This document shows, piece by piece, positions 28,622 to 38,491 of a stretch of 64,000 nucleotides of DNA. Numbering within the stretch: position 1 is the stretch's first letter; each line of letters begins with the position of its first letter. This DNA comes from Nostoc sp. WHI (GTDB lineage: Bacteria > Cyanobacteriota > Cyanobacteriia > Cyanobacteriales > Nostocaceae). The stretch covers positions 1-64,000 of the forward strand of contig NZ_WBKM01000146.1 in NCBI RefSeq assembly GCF_015714725.1, given 5' to 3'. A program made the translations under genes and the position numbers. The notes beneath the pieces were generated by a model. The model searched no databases. It worked only from the letters and a program-made list of their open reading frames with translations, and had not been told where the DNA came from.

Positions 28622-29785
28622 TCACAACTGAGCAATTACTGACTTGAGTGTAGAAGCCATAGCCTCTATACTATAGTGTTCTACACATCTTTCTCTTGCC
28701 TTAAGGCCTTGCTGGTTTGCTGACTCTAAATTCTGAAATATGAATTGAATTTGTTCAGCAATTTGTTCAGGACAAGCAGGCTCGACTAAATAACCAGTAT
28801 CACCTAAAATTTGGGGAATATCTCCGACACGAGTTGATAATACAGGTTTAGCCATTGCCATACCATCTGTCAACTTCAGGGGAAATTGAGCACGAGTTTC
28901 TGGAGTATCTCGTTGGGGAACAACAACAATGTGAGCAGCTGCTACCAAATCAGGCATAACATCGGCTGGATATTTTGGTAATTTGATAATCCAACGCCCC
29001 CATTGTTGTTGAAGTTGCTGATCATAATCATCATAAGGACTACCACCTACAATTACTAGTCTCAAGTCTGGCTGATTAATTTTATCAAGCGCTATGAGAA
29101 CATCTTCTAAACCTTTATAAGGTCTTGGTGCGCCAGGAAACATTAAAATCCGATATTCAGATAAACCATAACGGTTTCTGCTAGACTCAGCATCATATTG
29201 AGCAGGATCAAATAAGGACGTATCTTTGCCATTAGGAACAAATATACCGCCAAAACGCTGTTGCAAAAAGTTAGTATGCACCGTCACAGCATCAGCGCGA
29301 CTTACCAAACCTTCCATCCATTTCACATATAAAGGATGATGAGGATTTTTGAGTGCACCGTCTGGTTTCAACAAATCCCTAGCTAATTGTTTGGGTGTAG
29401 GACGATAATGCCAGTTATCACCACCATGCCAACTGAGTTCCCAATCATCTATGTCTAAAATTAACGGTTTTCTAGTGAATATTTTCTTTAATAGGGCAAC
29501 TCCAAAACTTGCTAGTTGGGGTTTGATAGCATAAATTATATCTCCATTTATTTTTGGTAAAAATTTGCGAATTTCTCCAAAAAACTCTGGGAAGTCTTTG
29601 CCTGGTAAATCATAAACGTTTAATTCGGATGGTAGGTTTCGATATAAGTTATTTCCAAATAAAAACCCCATAATTTCGACTTCATATTCTAAACTCTTTA
29701 GGGCTGTTGCTATTAAGTATGCACGCAAAATAGCTGCACTTGATAAATCGGAAACTAACAGCGATATCTTGGAAAAGTTTTTCAC
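28622..29785 (-). CDS. Glycosyltransferase family 4 (GT-B)
   Basis: 387 residues. N-terminal KISLLVSDLSSAAILRAYLIATALKSLEYEVEI; acceptor-side DDWELSWHGGDNWHYRPTP; donor domain ILMFPGAPRPYKGLEDVLIAL, IVVVPQRDTPETRAQFPLKLTDGMAMAKPVLSTRVGD and DTGYLV. Typical retaining GT4 with nucleotide-sugar site. It precedes the ABC exporter by about 40 bases and is probably in the same operon; donor and acceptor are not readable from sequence. Confidence 0.88.
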   Translation of the reverse strand: MKNFSKISLLVSDLSSAAILRAYLIATALKSLEYEVEIMGFLFGNNLYRNLPSELNVYDLPGKDFPEFFGEIRKFLPKINGDIIYAIKPQLASFGVALLKKIFTRKPLILDIDDWELSWHGGDNWHYRPTPKQLARDLLKPDGALKNPHHPLYVKWMEGLVSRADAVTVHTNFLQQRFGGIFVPNGKDTSLFDPAQYDAESSRNRYGLSEYRILMFPGAPRPYKGLEDVLIALDKINQPDLRLVIVGGSPYDDYDQQLQQQWGRWIIKLPKYPADVMPDLVAAAHIVVVPQRDTPETRAQFPLKLTDGMAMAKPVLSTRVGDIPQILGDTGYLVEPACPEQIAEQIQFIFQNLESANQQGLKARERCVEHYSIEAMASTLKSVIAQL

Positions 29786-29802
29786 TATTTTTATACTGAT
29801 TT

Positions 29803-30645
29803 TTATTTAGTGCGCCAAGGATTTGTAACTTGATTCGGTAACAATACTTTAGCGAATCTGTCAAAAATCCTTGTGTATAATGAACGCGTAATATTTTTTG
29901 CATATTGAGGGCGATAAGGATAGGTACAGTGAAGAACTTTAATTTGATCCTGAATATTATAAGCATCCTGCCATTTACTGAGATAATTATAGGTAGGTGG
30001 TAGGATTTTTAGATGAGGACGTACAGATGCGATCGCAGAAGCAAAAGCTCCTTGGTCTTTTAAAAGTAATTTATCTTGGTTGTTTTTGACAATCTCAAAA
30101 TAACGTTGAAATTCGTCAAAAAACACCTTGTTAATTTCTGTTTTCCGAAAAGCTATCAAACCGCTATTATATTGCACACTATCTGCTTGCAATGGTAAAC
30201 CTATAGATTGCAGAATTGGCAAAACATTTGCCAAAAGGTCTTCTTGCTTACCACGCAACAAATTTGTGGCTTTAAGAATAGAAGGTTGCACATCTTCAGT
30301 TAATAGCAAATCATATTCATCTAAATACTCAAATACGTCGTTAATATCGGAAAGTAAGCAAATATCTGAGTCTAGGTAAATTGTTTTATCAAACTCAGAG
30401 GCCGCATATAAAGCCAGTTTTGCTTGCCTTGATGCTAAAACAGTATTTTCATTTGCCGGGGCTGGCTTTAAAATTACATTTTTGAAAGCCTTTAGTAAAG
30501 GATAAAGAACTGTTGGAACCTGGTCAATTAAAATAATGATTGGCTCCTGATGAAACTTTCTAATCGCTGCTAAGAAATGAATACAATCTTGAAAAGGGTA
30601 AAGTCCAGTTAAAATTGTAATAAATCCTCTAGTTTCTGTTTTCAT
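29803..30645 (-). CDS. GT8-like glycosyltransferase
   Basis: 280 residues. DxD motif is TIYLDSDICLLSDINDVFEYLDEYDLLLTED; YNSGLIAFRKTEINKVF and LLLKDQGAFASAIAS are conserved GT-A acceptor/donor blocks. The C-terminal IKVLHCTYPYRPQYAK has the His used for metal binding in related GT8 enzymes. Distinct from the three tandem paralogs at 21-24 kb. It lies 17 bases upstream of the next GT4 gene. Confidence 0.8.
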   Translation of the reverse strand: MKTETRGFITILTGLYPFQDCIHFLAAIRKFHQEPIIILIDQVPTVLYPLLKAFKNVILKPAPANENTVLASRQAKLALYAASEFDKTIYLDSDICLLSDINDVFEYLDEYDLLLTEDVQPSILKATNLLRGKQEDLLANVLPILQSIGLPLQADSVQYNSGLIAFRKTEINKVFFDEFQRYFEIVKNNQDKLLLKDQGAFASAIASVRPHLKILPPTYNYLSKWQDAYNIQDQIKVLHCTYPYRPQYAKNITRSLYTRIFDRFAKVLLPNQVTNPWRTK

Positions 30646-30693
30646 AAATAAGTTAAATAATTATTCCTTTTAATCCTAGTCCGTAAATCTAAT

Positions 30694-31617
30694 TTAATGT
30701 GTCCATTCCCAGACACCTTTACTCCAGTCTTCGTTAGGGTAAAAAACTCCTTGCCATTGGTAAAAGTGAACAAAATCTCCGATTTCTAACGTTTTATTCA
30801 CATCCCTAATCATATAGAGGGGTCGCTCACCGTAAAATGATGCCCACATACTATAACTACTAGGAGGGCCAATAATATAATCACATTCAGCTAAAGAATA
30901 CATGTCCTCAATTATATGATTATTGCCATAAACATAAGAAAAATCTTTGAAAGAATCATCATTGTGCTTTTGATTTGAGCAAATCAAAAATGTCACTTTT
31001 TTGTTAGGAAATAGCGCTTGTGCTGATTCCATAACTTTTAAATAGTCTTCAACTAAATAAAAAAATCTGCCATCTTGATGTTGCTGATAATCTCCATGAC
31101 GGATGTGGACTCCAATGATCACATCCGTCTGGCTACGAATATTGGATATGAGTTTTGCGACATTTAACTGATACTTCTTTAAAGGTTGAAAATAAGCACG
31201 AATTTTTTCCCCATGTTTTTTTAGATTTGATATATCATCTACAAACCATCCATCCCGAAACAACCATCCTTGAAAAAAGTTAATTGACCCTGTTTTCAAC
31301 TCTTTTGTGATGCTTGAATTACTCCAGCTAAAGGGTTGATCACGCTTAATATTAATTGTGTTAAAACGTCCGCTTTCAGCTAAATAACGATTGATATTAT
31401 AATAGTATTTACGTATCAATTGGTTTCCGGCAATTGAAAATGGTGTAGAAGGGTAGCAACATAAAAAGTCTTTAGCTGTTGAGCTAAAAAAATCAGCATA
31501 CTCTTCAAATGCTGGGTTTATAACTGTGAAATTATTTTCACTGGCAAATGCTATAAAATTAGCAGATAAGAATAACCTGTTGCCTAGTTGTCCAGATTTT
31601 GCAGATATTACTAACAT
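30694..31617 (-). CDS. GT11-like (alpha-1,2-fucosyltransferase family) protein
   Basis: 307 residues. N-terminal SAKSGQLGNRLFLSANFIAFASENNF matches the glycine-rich opening of GT11 (GxxGNxxFxxA). VIIGVHIRHGDYQQHQDGRFF is the donor-binding HxRxGD-type motif I, followed by FLICSNQKHNDDSF and CDYIIGPPSSYSMWASFYG, both expected of this superfamily. Fucose transfer is the most likely activity but not proven. First gene of the leftward-reading operon. Confidence 0.78.
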   Translation of the reverse strand: MLVISAKSGQLGNRLFLSANFIAFASENNFTVINPAFEEYADFFSSTAKDFLCCYPSTPFSIAGNQLIRKYYYNINRYLAESGRFNTINIKRDQPFSWSNSSITKELKTGSINFFQGWLFRDGWFVDDISNLKKHGEKIRAYFQPLKKYQLNVAKLISNIRSQTDVIIGVHIRHGDYQQHQDGRFFYLVEDYLKVMESAQALFPNKKVTFLICSNQKHNDDSFKDFSYVYGNNHIIEDMYSLAECDYIIGPPSSYSMWASFYGERPLYMIRDVNKTLEIGDFVHFYQWQGVFYPNEDWSKGVWEWTH

Positions 31618-32034
31618 GTATAAAACCTATAAAAATGAACAGTGATAATATTTGCTCAACCTTTCATACATGTATAAAGGAATCTACATAGAATTTAAAT
31701 GATATTAAACCTAGAAGATGAAAGGAAATATCCACTATAATTAAAGAGATTTTTGGGTATCCGCATAACAGGAAATAACAAAATAAATCTAACTTTGTAT
31801 TTACGGTTATTTCCAGAGAGAATTCACTGATAAATCCAGATACATTTTGCTGTTTTTCTGTATAGTTACCGTATAACTACGGTTGTATATTATCATAATG
31901 CTAATAACGCATTACATTTGTACTGAACAAAGTATAAATACTTGATATAGTTGATGCAGGTAGCCTAGTTACTTACTGAAGCTGAAGATTGCTATTCAAT
32001 ACCAAACATCTATGTTGTAAGGGAGGCAGAGGTA
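31618..32034. other. Divergent promoter region, no gene seen
   Basis: 417 AT-rich bases between the glycan operon and the glyoxalase II gene. Only loose, AT-rich structure (a GTTACCGTATAACTACGG near 31866) and a GGGAGG ribosome-binding site before 32035. No RNA gene or ORF recognised. Confidence 0.5.
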
Positions 32035-32808
32035 ATGCAGGTAATCCGTTTAGAAGCACTCTCAGACAACTACATATTTTTGTTACACGACTACAAACAA
32101 AATATCGCTGCTGTTGTCGATCCCGCAGAGGCTCACCCAGTATTGAAGAAACTGGCAGAGCTAAAAGCTGAGTTGGTAGCTATTTTGAACACGCACCACC
32201 ATAACGATCATGTGGGTGGTAATAAAGAGTTAATGGAACAATTTCCCCAAGTGATAGTTTATGGAGGAGCCGAAGATCGTGGTAGAATTCCTGGACAGCA
32301 GGTATTTTTGCAACAAAGCGATCGCGTCGAGTTTGCAGATCGCATAGCTGAAGTTATCTTCATTCCTGGACATACCCGCGCTCACATCGCTTATTACTTT
32401 CCCCCTGAAAAAGCTGGAGAGACAGGCGATTTATTTTGCGGCGATACCCTATTTTCTGGCGGTTGCGGTCGCTTATTTGAAGGAACACCGACCCAAATGG
32501 TGGACTCTTTAAGCAAACTGCGCTCTTTACCCGATGATACACGCGTTTGGTGTGCCCACGAATACACCTTAAAAAATCTGCAATTTGCCCTAACTGTGGA
32601 TGGCGACAACCCCAACTTACAAAAGCGCTTCGATGAAGTGAAAGCTTACCGGAGTCGAGGAGAAGCTACTATCCCCTCACTACTGGGAGTGGAAAAGCGC
32701 ACCAATCCCTTTTTACGTTGGGATCAGCGAACATTACAATCAGCTGTCAAGAGTAGCGATGCAGTGCAAACCTTTGCGCGCATCCGGGAAATGAGAAATA
32801 ACTTTTAG
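32035..32808 (+). CDS. gloB: Hydroxyacylglutathione hydrolase (glyoxalase II)
   Basis: 257-residue metallo-beta-lactamase-fold enzyme that hydrolyses S-D-lactoylglutathione in methylglyoxal detoxification. Binuclear metal site [10 protein letters not shown] (H54, H56, D58, H59), then [42 protein letters not shown] and the C-terminal glutathione-binding helical part (NPFLRWD). Length is exactly that of bacterial GloB. GGGAGG lies upstream of ATG. Confidence 0.95.
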   Translation: MQVIRLEALSDNYIFLLHDYKQNIAAVVDPAEAHPVLKKLAELKAELVAILNTHHHNDHVGGNKELMEQFPQVIVYGGAEDRGRIPGQQVFLQQSDRVEFADRIAEVIFIPGHTRAHIAYYFPPEKAGETGDLFCGDTLFSGGCGRLFEGTPTQMVDSLSKLRSLPDDTRVWCAHEYTLKNLQFALTVDGDNPNLQKRFDEVKAYRSRGEATIPSLLGVEKRTNPFLRWDQRTLQSAVKSSDAVQTFARIREMRNNF

Positions 32809-32990
32809 GCATTGGAATTGGAGAATACCCAATCCTCATCAATTTTTAGCGCTAATAGTTGCGATCGCCCCCTGCCTTTCGCTAGGATCTATAAGCTTTA
32901 GGGTTATAGACAAAAAAGCTTGGAATACAGCATTGACATTGTGAGCTATTTTACCCAAACCCAAATTAATCAGATTTTACAGGAAAAACG

Positions 32991-33449
32991 ATGGCGAAAC
33001 GCGTGCAGTTAGTTTTAAATCAGGATATCAGCAAGCTGGGAAAATCTGGCGACTTAGTGGAAGTAGCTCCTGGCTACGCTCGTAATTATCTAATTCCCCA
33101 GAAATTGGCAACCCATGCCACTGCTGGCATTCTCAAGCAAGTAGAACGCCGTCGTGAGCAAGAGCGTCAACGGCAATTAGAACTCAGACAACAAGCTATT
33201 GAGCAAAAAGAATCTCTAGAAAAAGTTGGCAGTTTGATAATTGCCAAGCAACTTGGTGAAAACGAAGCAATTTTCGGTACCATCACTACCCAAGATGTTG
33301 TAGATGCAATTAAAGCTGCAACCGGTCAAGAAGTTGATCGGCGTGGCATTACCATCCCTGATATTAACCACCTTGGTACTTATCAAGCCGAAATCAAGCT
33401 GTATTTGGAAGTAGCAGCGCAAATTAATATTCAAGTCGTCGCTAGCTAA
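32991..33449 (+). CDS. rplI: 50S ribosomal protein L9
   Basis: 152 residues. N-terminal [36 protein letters not shown] is the L9 signature, followed by the long connecting helix ([19 protein letters not shown]) and the C-terminal domain ([41 protein letters not shown]). Placed directly upstream of dnaB as in many cyanobacteria and other bacteria. Confidence 0.98.
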   Translation: MAKRVQLVLNQDISKLGKSGDLVEVAPGYARNYLIPQKLATHATAGILKQVERRREQERQRQLELRQQAIEQKESLEKVGSLIIAKQLGENEAIFGTITTQDVVDAIKAATGQEVDRRGITIPDINHLGTYQAEIKLYLEVAAQINIQVVAS

Positions 33450-33514
33450 CTGCAAAGAAGGAGTCAGGAGGGGGAAGAGGGGGATGAGCTAGCAGGAGAA
33501 GCAGGGGTAAATAA

Positions 33515-33554
33515 CAACTCTTAACTCCTAACTCCTAACTCCTAACTCCCGACT
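33515..33554. repeat. Heptamer tandem repeat (ACTCCTA type) upstream of dnaB
   Basis: AACTCTTAACTCCTAACTCC and further units in the 129-base gap between rplI and dnaB; same repeat as 4429-4454. Confidence 0.9.
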
Positions 33555-33577
33555 AGCAAAATCTCAAAACTACGTTT

Positions 33578-36500
33578 ATGGCTGAAGAATTAAGTTTTCA
33601 AGGCGATGGTAGTGGTCGCCTCCCACCCCAAAACATTGAGGCGGAAGAAGCGATTTTGGGGGGTATTTTACTAGATCCAGAAGCGATCAGTCGAGTTAGC
33701 GATCGCCTACTCCCTGAAGCTTTTTACATTAGCGCTCACAAAGATATTTATCAAGCAGCCCTGCGCCTTCATGCAGTAGGTAAACCCACAGACTTACTCT
33801 CAGTTACAAGTTGGCTGACTGACAATGACATGCTTGCCCGCATTGGTGGGAGAAATAAATTAGCAACTTTAGTAGACCGCACAGTGTCGGCTGTGAACAT
33901 CGATGCCTTAGCCTCTTTAGTGACGGAAAAATACCTGCGGCGACAGTTAATTAAAGCCGGCAATGAAATTGTACATCTTGGTTACGAGACAGAAACCGAA
34001 TTACCAATTGTTTTAGATCAGGCAGAACAGAAAGTATTCGGCGTTACTCAAGAGCGTCCCCAATCAGGTCTAGTTCACATTTCTGATACTCTAATTAATA
34101 ATTTCCAGGATATTGAGGATAGAAATCAAGGCATTGCCTTACCTGGTATTCCTTGCGGATTTTACGATTTAGATGCTATGACCAGTGGCTTTCAGCGTTC
34201 TGATTTAATTATTGTCGCTGGTCGGCCATCAATGGGGAAATGCCTTAGTTATGATTCAGAAATTATCCTAGAAGATGGTCGAATTGCCACAATTGCAGAA
34301 CTATATCAGCAACGTCAAGCCTCACTATTAACGTTAAATAACAACTGGAAATTTAGCTTTACTCAACCATCTGCTTTTGTGGATGATGGCATAAAACCAG
34401 TTTTTCGTGTCACAACGCGCTTAGGTCGGGCAATTGAAACTACAATCACTCATCCCTATTTAACAATTAGAGGCTGGCAAAGATTGGAGAATCTGCAAGT
34501 AGGTGATAAGATTGCTGTCCCTCGTAAAATAGATGTGTTTGGTACAGAAAACATCCGTGATTGTGAAGTCAAGTTATTAGCTTATTTAATTAAAGATGCT
34601 CATATTAAAACTATCCCACCAATTGTATTTCAATTAAAGCGATCGCAAATAGCCTTATTCCTTAATCGTCTCTTTGCTACTGATGGATGGGCTACGCTAC
34701 TTACTAGCGGTCAATCACAGTTAGGCTATGCAACAGTCAGTGAGAAACTTGCAAGACAAATTCAACATCTTTTATTAAGATTTGGTATCATTGCCTCTCT
34801 TAAAAATCGTTCTGTAAAATATAATCAAACTCGCAGACCAGCGTGGCAATTAGATATTACTGATGCATTATCTATCAAAACTTTTATCTCAGACATAGGT
34901 ATCTTTGGTAAAGAAGAAGCATTAGTAAAAGTTACAGATGTAATATCTCAAAAGCGATATCAAACTAATCGTGACTTAATACCTGTAGAGATTTGGGAAC
35001 AAATAGCAGCAGAAAAAGGTAATGAAACTTGGAGTAGTTTAGCTAGACGTGCTGGTATTCAAGGCTATACAAATATGCATGTTGGTAAACGTGCTTTAAG
35101 GCGGGAAAGACTTTGGATACTAGCCACAGCTTTAGATAATTTCCCACTTCAACAGTTAGCGACGAGTGATATTTATTGGGATGAAATAGTTGCCATTGAG
35201 TCGGTAGGGAGCAAGCAAGTTTATGACTTAACAATTCCAGGAACACACAATTTTGTTGCTAATGATATCTGTGTTCACAATACTGCCTTTTGCTTAAACT
35301 TAGCTCATAATATCGCCGCTTCTTATAAATTACCAGTTGCTATTTTCAGCTTGGAAATGTCCAAAGAGCAGCTGACGCAACGATTATTAGCTAGTGAGGC
35401 GCAAATTGAAAGTGGTTATTTGCGGACTGGACGCCTCATTCAAACCCAGTGGGAACCTTTAAGTCGTGCTATTGGTGTCCTTTCTGAGATGCCAATTTAT
35501 ATTGAAGATACGCCGAATATTACAGTTACACAAATGCGGAGTCAGGCAAGGCGACTGCAAGCAGAACAAGGAACATTAGGTTTGATTGTCATAGATTACT
35601 TGCAATTAATGGAAGGAGCAGGCGATAATCGCGTACAAGAATTATCAAAAATTACACGTCAACTTAAAGGTTTAGCGCGTGAATTATCTGTACCAGTTAT
35701 TGCCCTATCTCAGTTGAGTCGCGGGGTGGAATCACGCACTAACAAACGCCCGATGTTGTCAGACTTACGCGAAAGTGGTTGTTTAGCAGGCGATAGTCTG
35801 GTGACATTGGCAGATACCGGACTGCAAGTACCAATTAGGGAATTAGTAGGTAAATCTGGTTTTGCAGTTTGGGCGTTGAACGAAGCTACAATGCAGCTAG
35901 AAAAGGCAATTGTTAGCAATGCTTTTTCCACAGGTACGAAGCCTCTGTTTACTTTAACAACTAGACTGGGGCGAAAAATCCGTGCCACAGATAATCATAA
36001 ATTTTTAACAATTAATGGCTGGAAAAGACTTGATGAATTAACTCCTAAACAACATCTATGTTTACCAAGACATCTCCCCAGCCCTGGTAAACAAACCATG
36101 ACTTATGCCGAGGTTGCATTATTAGGACATTTAATTGGCGACGGTTGTACATTGCCACGTCATGCTATACAGTACACTACCAGGGAGATAGATTTAGCTC
36201 AGAATGTTGCTTTCTTGGCAACAGAAGTTTTTGGAGATTCAATTATTCCTAGAATTTCACCTGAACGTGGGTGGTATCAAGTTTACTTATCCGCAACACA
36301 ACATCTAACTCATCGTGTGAGAAATCCAATAGCCAAATGGCTAGACTCTCTGGGTGTTTTTGGTTTAAGGTCTTACGAAAAATTTGTACCTAAAGAATTG
36401 TTCTCACAACCGCAAGAGTTAATAGCCTGCTTTATAAGACACCTTTGGAGTACAGATGGTTGTATCAACTTGGTTGCAGGAAAAAAGCCAAGACCTATTG

Positions 36501-37246
36501 CATATTATGCAAGCAGTAGCGAGAGACTAGCTTTTGATGTACAGACGCTTTTGTTAAGGCTTGGTATTAACGCAACACTCAAGATAGTTCCTCAATTGGG
36601 CAAAGGTAGAAACCAGTATCATGTAAAAATCACTGGTAAGCCTGACCTTGAGTTATTTATTCAAAACGTTCGAGCAGTAGGAGAATATAAGCTAGGTTCA
36701 TTGCAACAAATTGCTGAACACCTTGAAAGCTGCATTCATAACACTAATAGAGATATAATTCCGAAGGATGTTTGGAAAATAGACGTTGTGCCTGCGATGC
36801 AATCTATTAACTTCACCACACGGATATTGCAAGCCACAATTGGAGTTTCCTATTGTGGCTCTACGCTTTACAAAGCAAATTTGAGTCGAGAAAGAGCTTT
36901 AAAAGTCGGCAACGTTGTTCAATCATCTAAACTGGTTACTCTTGCCAAAAGTGATGTTTATTGGGATGAGATACTTTCAATTGAATATAGTGGCGAGGAA
37001 GAAGTCTTTGATCTCACGGTTCCTGGTTTGAATAACTTTGTTGCCAATAATATTATTGTTCACAATTCCATTGAACAAGACGCGGATTTAGTAATCATGT
37101 TGTACCGCGATGAATATTACTCTCCAGATACTCCCGATCGCGGGATTGCAGAAGTTATTATATCTAAACACCGTAACGGGCCTACAGGGACTGTGAAACT
37201 TTTGTTCAATCCACAGTTTACAAAGTTTCAAAATTTAAAAATTTAG
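33578..37246 (+). CDS. dnaB: Replicative DNA helicase DnaB with two inteins
   Basis: 1222 residues as translated; removing two inteins (347 and 429 residues) leaves a 446-residue DnaB, normal for cyanobacteria. Host parts: N-terminal domain PPQNIEAEEAILGGILLDPEAI, Walker A GRPSMGK-T at 215-221, SLEMSKEQLTQRLL, Walker B LIVIDYLQLM, LSQLSRGVE, and the C-terminal motif SIEQDADLVIMLYRD. Inteins sit after GRPSMGK (splitting Walker A) and after DLRESG, at the same RESG/SIEQ site as the well-known Synechocystis and Nostoc DnaB inteins. DnaB unwinds DNA ahead of the replication fork, so both splicing events should be needed for viability. Confidence 0.97.
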   Translation: MAEELSFQGDGSGRLPPQNIEAEEAILGGILLDPEAISRVSDRLLPEAFYISAHKDIYQAALRLHAVGKPTDLLSVTSWLTDNDMLARIGGRNKLATLVDRTVSAVNIDALASLVTEKYLRRQLIKAGNEIVHLGYETETELPIVLDQAEQKVFGVTQERPQSGLVHISDTLINNFQDIEDRNQGIALPGIPCGFYDLDAMTSGFQRSDLIIVAGRPSMGKCLSYDSEIILEDGRIATIAELYQQRQASLLTLNNNWKFSFTQPSAFVDDGIKPVFRVTTRLGRAIETTITHPYLTIRGWQRLENLQVGDKIAVPRKIDVFGTENIRDCEVKLLAYLIKDAHIKTIPPIVFQLKRSQIALFLNRLFATDGWATLLTSGQSQLGYATVSEKLARQIQHLLLRFGIIASLKNRSVKYNQTRRPAWQLDITDALSIKTFISDIGIFGKEEALVKVTDVISQKRYQTNRDLIPVEIWEQIAAEKGNETWSSLARRAGIQGYTNMHVGKRALRRERLWILATALDNFPLQQLATSDIYWDEIVAIESVGSKQVYDLTIPGTHNFVANDICVHNTAFCLNLAHNIAASYKLPVAIFSLEMSKEQLTQRLLASEAQIESGYLRTGRLIQTQWEPLSRAIGVLSEMPIYIEDTPNITVTQMRSQARRLQAEQGTLGLIVIDYLQLMEGAGDNRVQELSKITRQLKGLARELSVPVIALSQLSRGVESRTNKRPMLSDLRESGCLAGDSLVTLADTGLQVPIRELVGKSGFAVWALNEATMQLEKAIVSNAFSTGTKPLFTLTTRLGRKIRATDNHKFLTINGWKRLDELTPKQHLCLPRHLPSPGKQTMTYAEVALLGHLIGDGCTLPRHAIQYTTREIDLAQNVAFLATEVFGDSIIPRISPERGWYQVYLSATQHLTHRVRNPIAKWLDSLGVFGLRSYEKFVPKELFSQPQELIACFIRHLWSTDGCINLVAGKKPRPIAYYASSSERLAFDVQTLLLRLGINATLKIVPQLGKGRNQYHVKITGKPDLELFIQNVRAVGEYKLGSLQQIAEHLESCIHNTNRDIIPKDVWKIDVVPAMQSINFTTRILQATIGVSYCGSTLYKANLSRERALKVGNVVQSSKLVTLAKSDVYWDEILSIEYSGEEEVFDLTVPGLNNFVANNIIVHNSIEQDADLVIMLYRDEYYSPDTPDRGIAEVIISKHRNGPTGTVKLLFNPQFTKFQNLKI
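34241..35281 (+). other. Intein 1 of DnaB (in Walker A), degenerate endonuclease
   Basis: 347 residues from Cys222 (CLSYDSEIILEDG) to the terminal His-Asn (VHN, codon ending 35281); the +1 extein residue is Thr of GKT. N-terminal block B is ETTITHPYLTIRGW and C-terminal blocks are VYDLTIPGTHNFVANDICVHN. Between them lies a LAGLIDADG-type endonuclease that looks worn: the first motif reads LAYLIKDAHI, whereas the second, LFATDGWA, keeps its Asp. Probably splices but no longer homes. Confidence 0.9.
35780..37066 (+). other. Intein 2 of DnaB, intact LAGLIDADG endonuclease
   Basis: 429 residues from Cys735 (CLAGDSLVTLADTG) to His-Asn (VHN, ending 37066); +1 residue Ser of SIEQ. Both endonuclease motifs look good (LLGHLIGDGCT and HLWSTDGCI), so homing activity may be retained. 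The C-terminal part (LAKSDVYWDEILSIEYSGEEEVFDLTVPG) is similar to that of intein 1, and both share a D-(L/I)-IP...W segment before it, so the two inteins are related. Confidence 0.92.
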
Positions 37247-37301
37247 CTAGATAAGATAATTAGTAATTTTTTTGATAGAGGATTAGAGATTATAAATTAA
37301 A

Positions 37302-37353
37302 GATTGGGAATTGGGGATTTGGAATAATTTAATCTCCAATCCCCAATCCCAAT
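37302..37353. terminator. Long imperfect hairpin between convergent dnaB and FKBP genes
   Basis: GATTGGGAATTGGGGATTTGG pairs with CCAATCCCCAATCCCAATT across a nine-base AT-rich loop. It probably acts as a two-way terminator and is made of a repeat unit (ATTGGGGATT) common in Nostoc intergenic DNA. Confidence 0.6.
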
Positions 37354-37355
37354 TC

Positions 37356-37877
37356 TTACTTAACTCCTAGCAATTCCACGTCAAAATGCAGGATGGCGTT
37401 GGGGGGAATCACGCCACCGGCACCACGAGCGCCATAGCCTAACTCCGGGGGGATGATTAACTGACGCTGACCGCCGACTTTCATCGTGCTAAGTCCTTCG
37501 TCCCAACCTTTGATTACTTGCCCAAGTCCGATTTTAAAGTCAAAGGGTTGGCCGCGATCGCGTGAACTATCAAACTTAGTACCATCTTCTAAAGTGCCGG
37601 TGTAGTGAACCTCAACTGTTTGTCCAGTTTGAGGAGTTGCCCCAGTTCCTTCTTTTACCTCAATGTACTTCAATCCAGAGGAGGTAGTTACAACATTAGC
37701 ATCAGACATAGTATCGCTCGCAATTAGAGTATTATTTTCAGTTAAAGTTGTTGGTGCTGGAGGCGTTTGGGTTAACTGGGAAGCAATGGCAGTATTCTGT
37801 TTACCGCCTACTTGTCCTACAACCAACAACGCAACACACACCAGCATGAACACCACGCTGAGAAAAATTGCTTTCAA
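37356..37877 (-). CDS. FKBP-type peptidyl-prolyl isomerase
   Basis: 173 residues. N-terminal hydrophobic signal/anchor ([18 protein letters not shown]), a low-complexity Thr/Pro linker, then one FKBP domain at about 66-173: [83 protein letters not shown]. The FK506-pocket aromatic and Asp residues are present. Likely located in the periplasm or thylakoid lumen, where it helps folding of exported proteins. Confidence 0.95.
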   Translation of the reverse strand: MKAIFLSVVFMLVCVALLVVGQVGGKQNTAIASQLTQTPPAPTTLTENNTLIASDTMSDANVVTTSSGLKYIEVKEGTGATPQTGQTVEVHYTGTLEDGTKFDSSRDRGQPFDFKIGLGQVIKGWDEGLSTMKVGGQRQLIIPPELGYGARGAGGVIPPNAILHFDVELLGVK

Positions 37878-38031
37878 AATCAGTTCTCCCTAGTTAGGTC
37901 GTCTGTCCATTTGGATCATTTCAGATATCGGGTTTGTTATCAAGCTTTTGTCCTTGCTTTCATCTCATGCCTACGACGAAGTGGTTCAAGTAAAGACTTC
38001 CCGCTCGGATTATTAAATCAGAAAAGACATC

Positions 38032-38355
38032 CTAACGCCAAAGTTTATTTTCCAAATCCCGCAGTTGACGTTCTAAACGGTCAATTCTACCCCGCAGTTC
38101 ATCCACCTCAGACTGGCGAGCGACCCCCAAATCCTGCATCATATTTCGCATTTGCCGTTGCATTTGGGCATCTAAGTTACCATGTTCCAACTTTAGCTGC
38201 TGGGCAATATCATCTATAACTGCCTTGGCTTGCTCAGGATTGAGTTTCCCATCTTTCACTAAATCATCGCTGACTTGTCGCAATTTTTCTCCTACTAAGG
38301 ACGTTGTGCCAAGACCCACCATCATTAATTGTTGCAACCAGTTGTTGCTGTCCAT
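38032..38355 (-). CDS. Phasin-like coiled-coil protein
   Basis: 107 residues, nearly all helical. N-terminal WLQQLMMVGLGTTSLVGEKLRQVSDDLVKDGKLNPEQAKAVIDDI and C-terminal heptad-rich VDELRGRIDRLERQLRDLENKL. This pattern is annotated in cyanobacteria as phasin family protein; binding to polyhydroxyalkanoate granules is not established for it and no PHA genes are nearby. It could equally be a general helical chaperone-like protein. Confidence 0.75.
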   Translation of the reverse strand: MDSNNWLQQLMMVGLGTTSLVGEKLRQVSDDLVKDGKLNPEQAKAVIDDIAQQLKLEHGNLDAQMQRQMRNMMQDLGVARQSEVDELRGRIDRLERQLRDLENKLWR

Positions 38356-38491
38356 ATTTCCTTCCTTTTAACTTATTTCAAACTAGCGAACTTTTGTTCC
38401 TGAGTGTACGCAATCAAGCTATGCTAAAAGCGTAGTTATTCTAGCCTACACTTCTATTTTGGCAAATTGACAAACACAGGGATCAAAGGGC

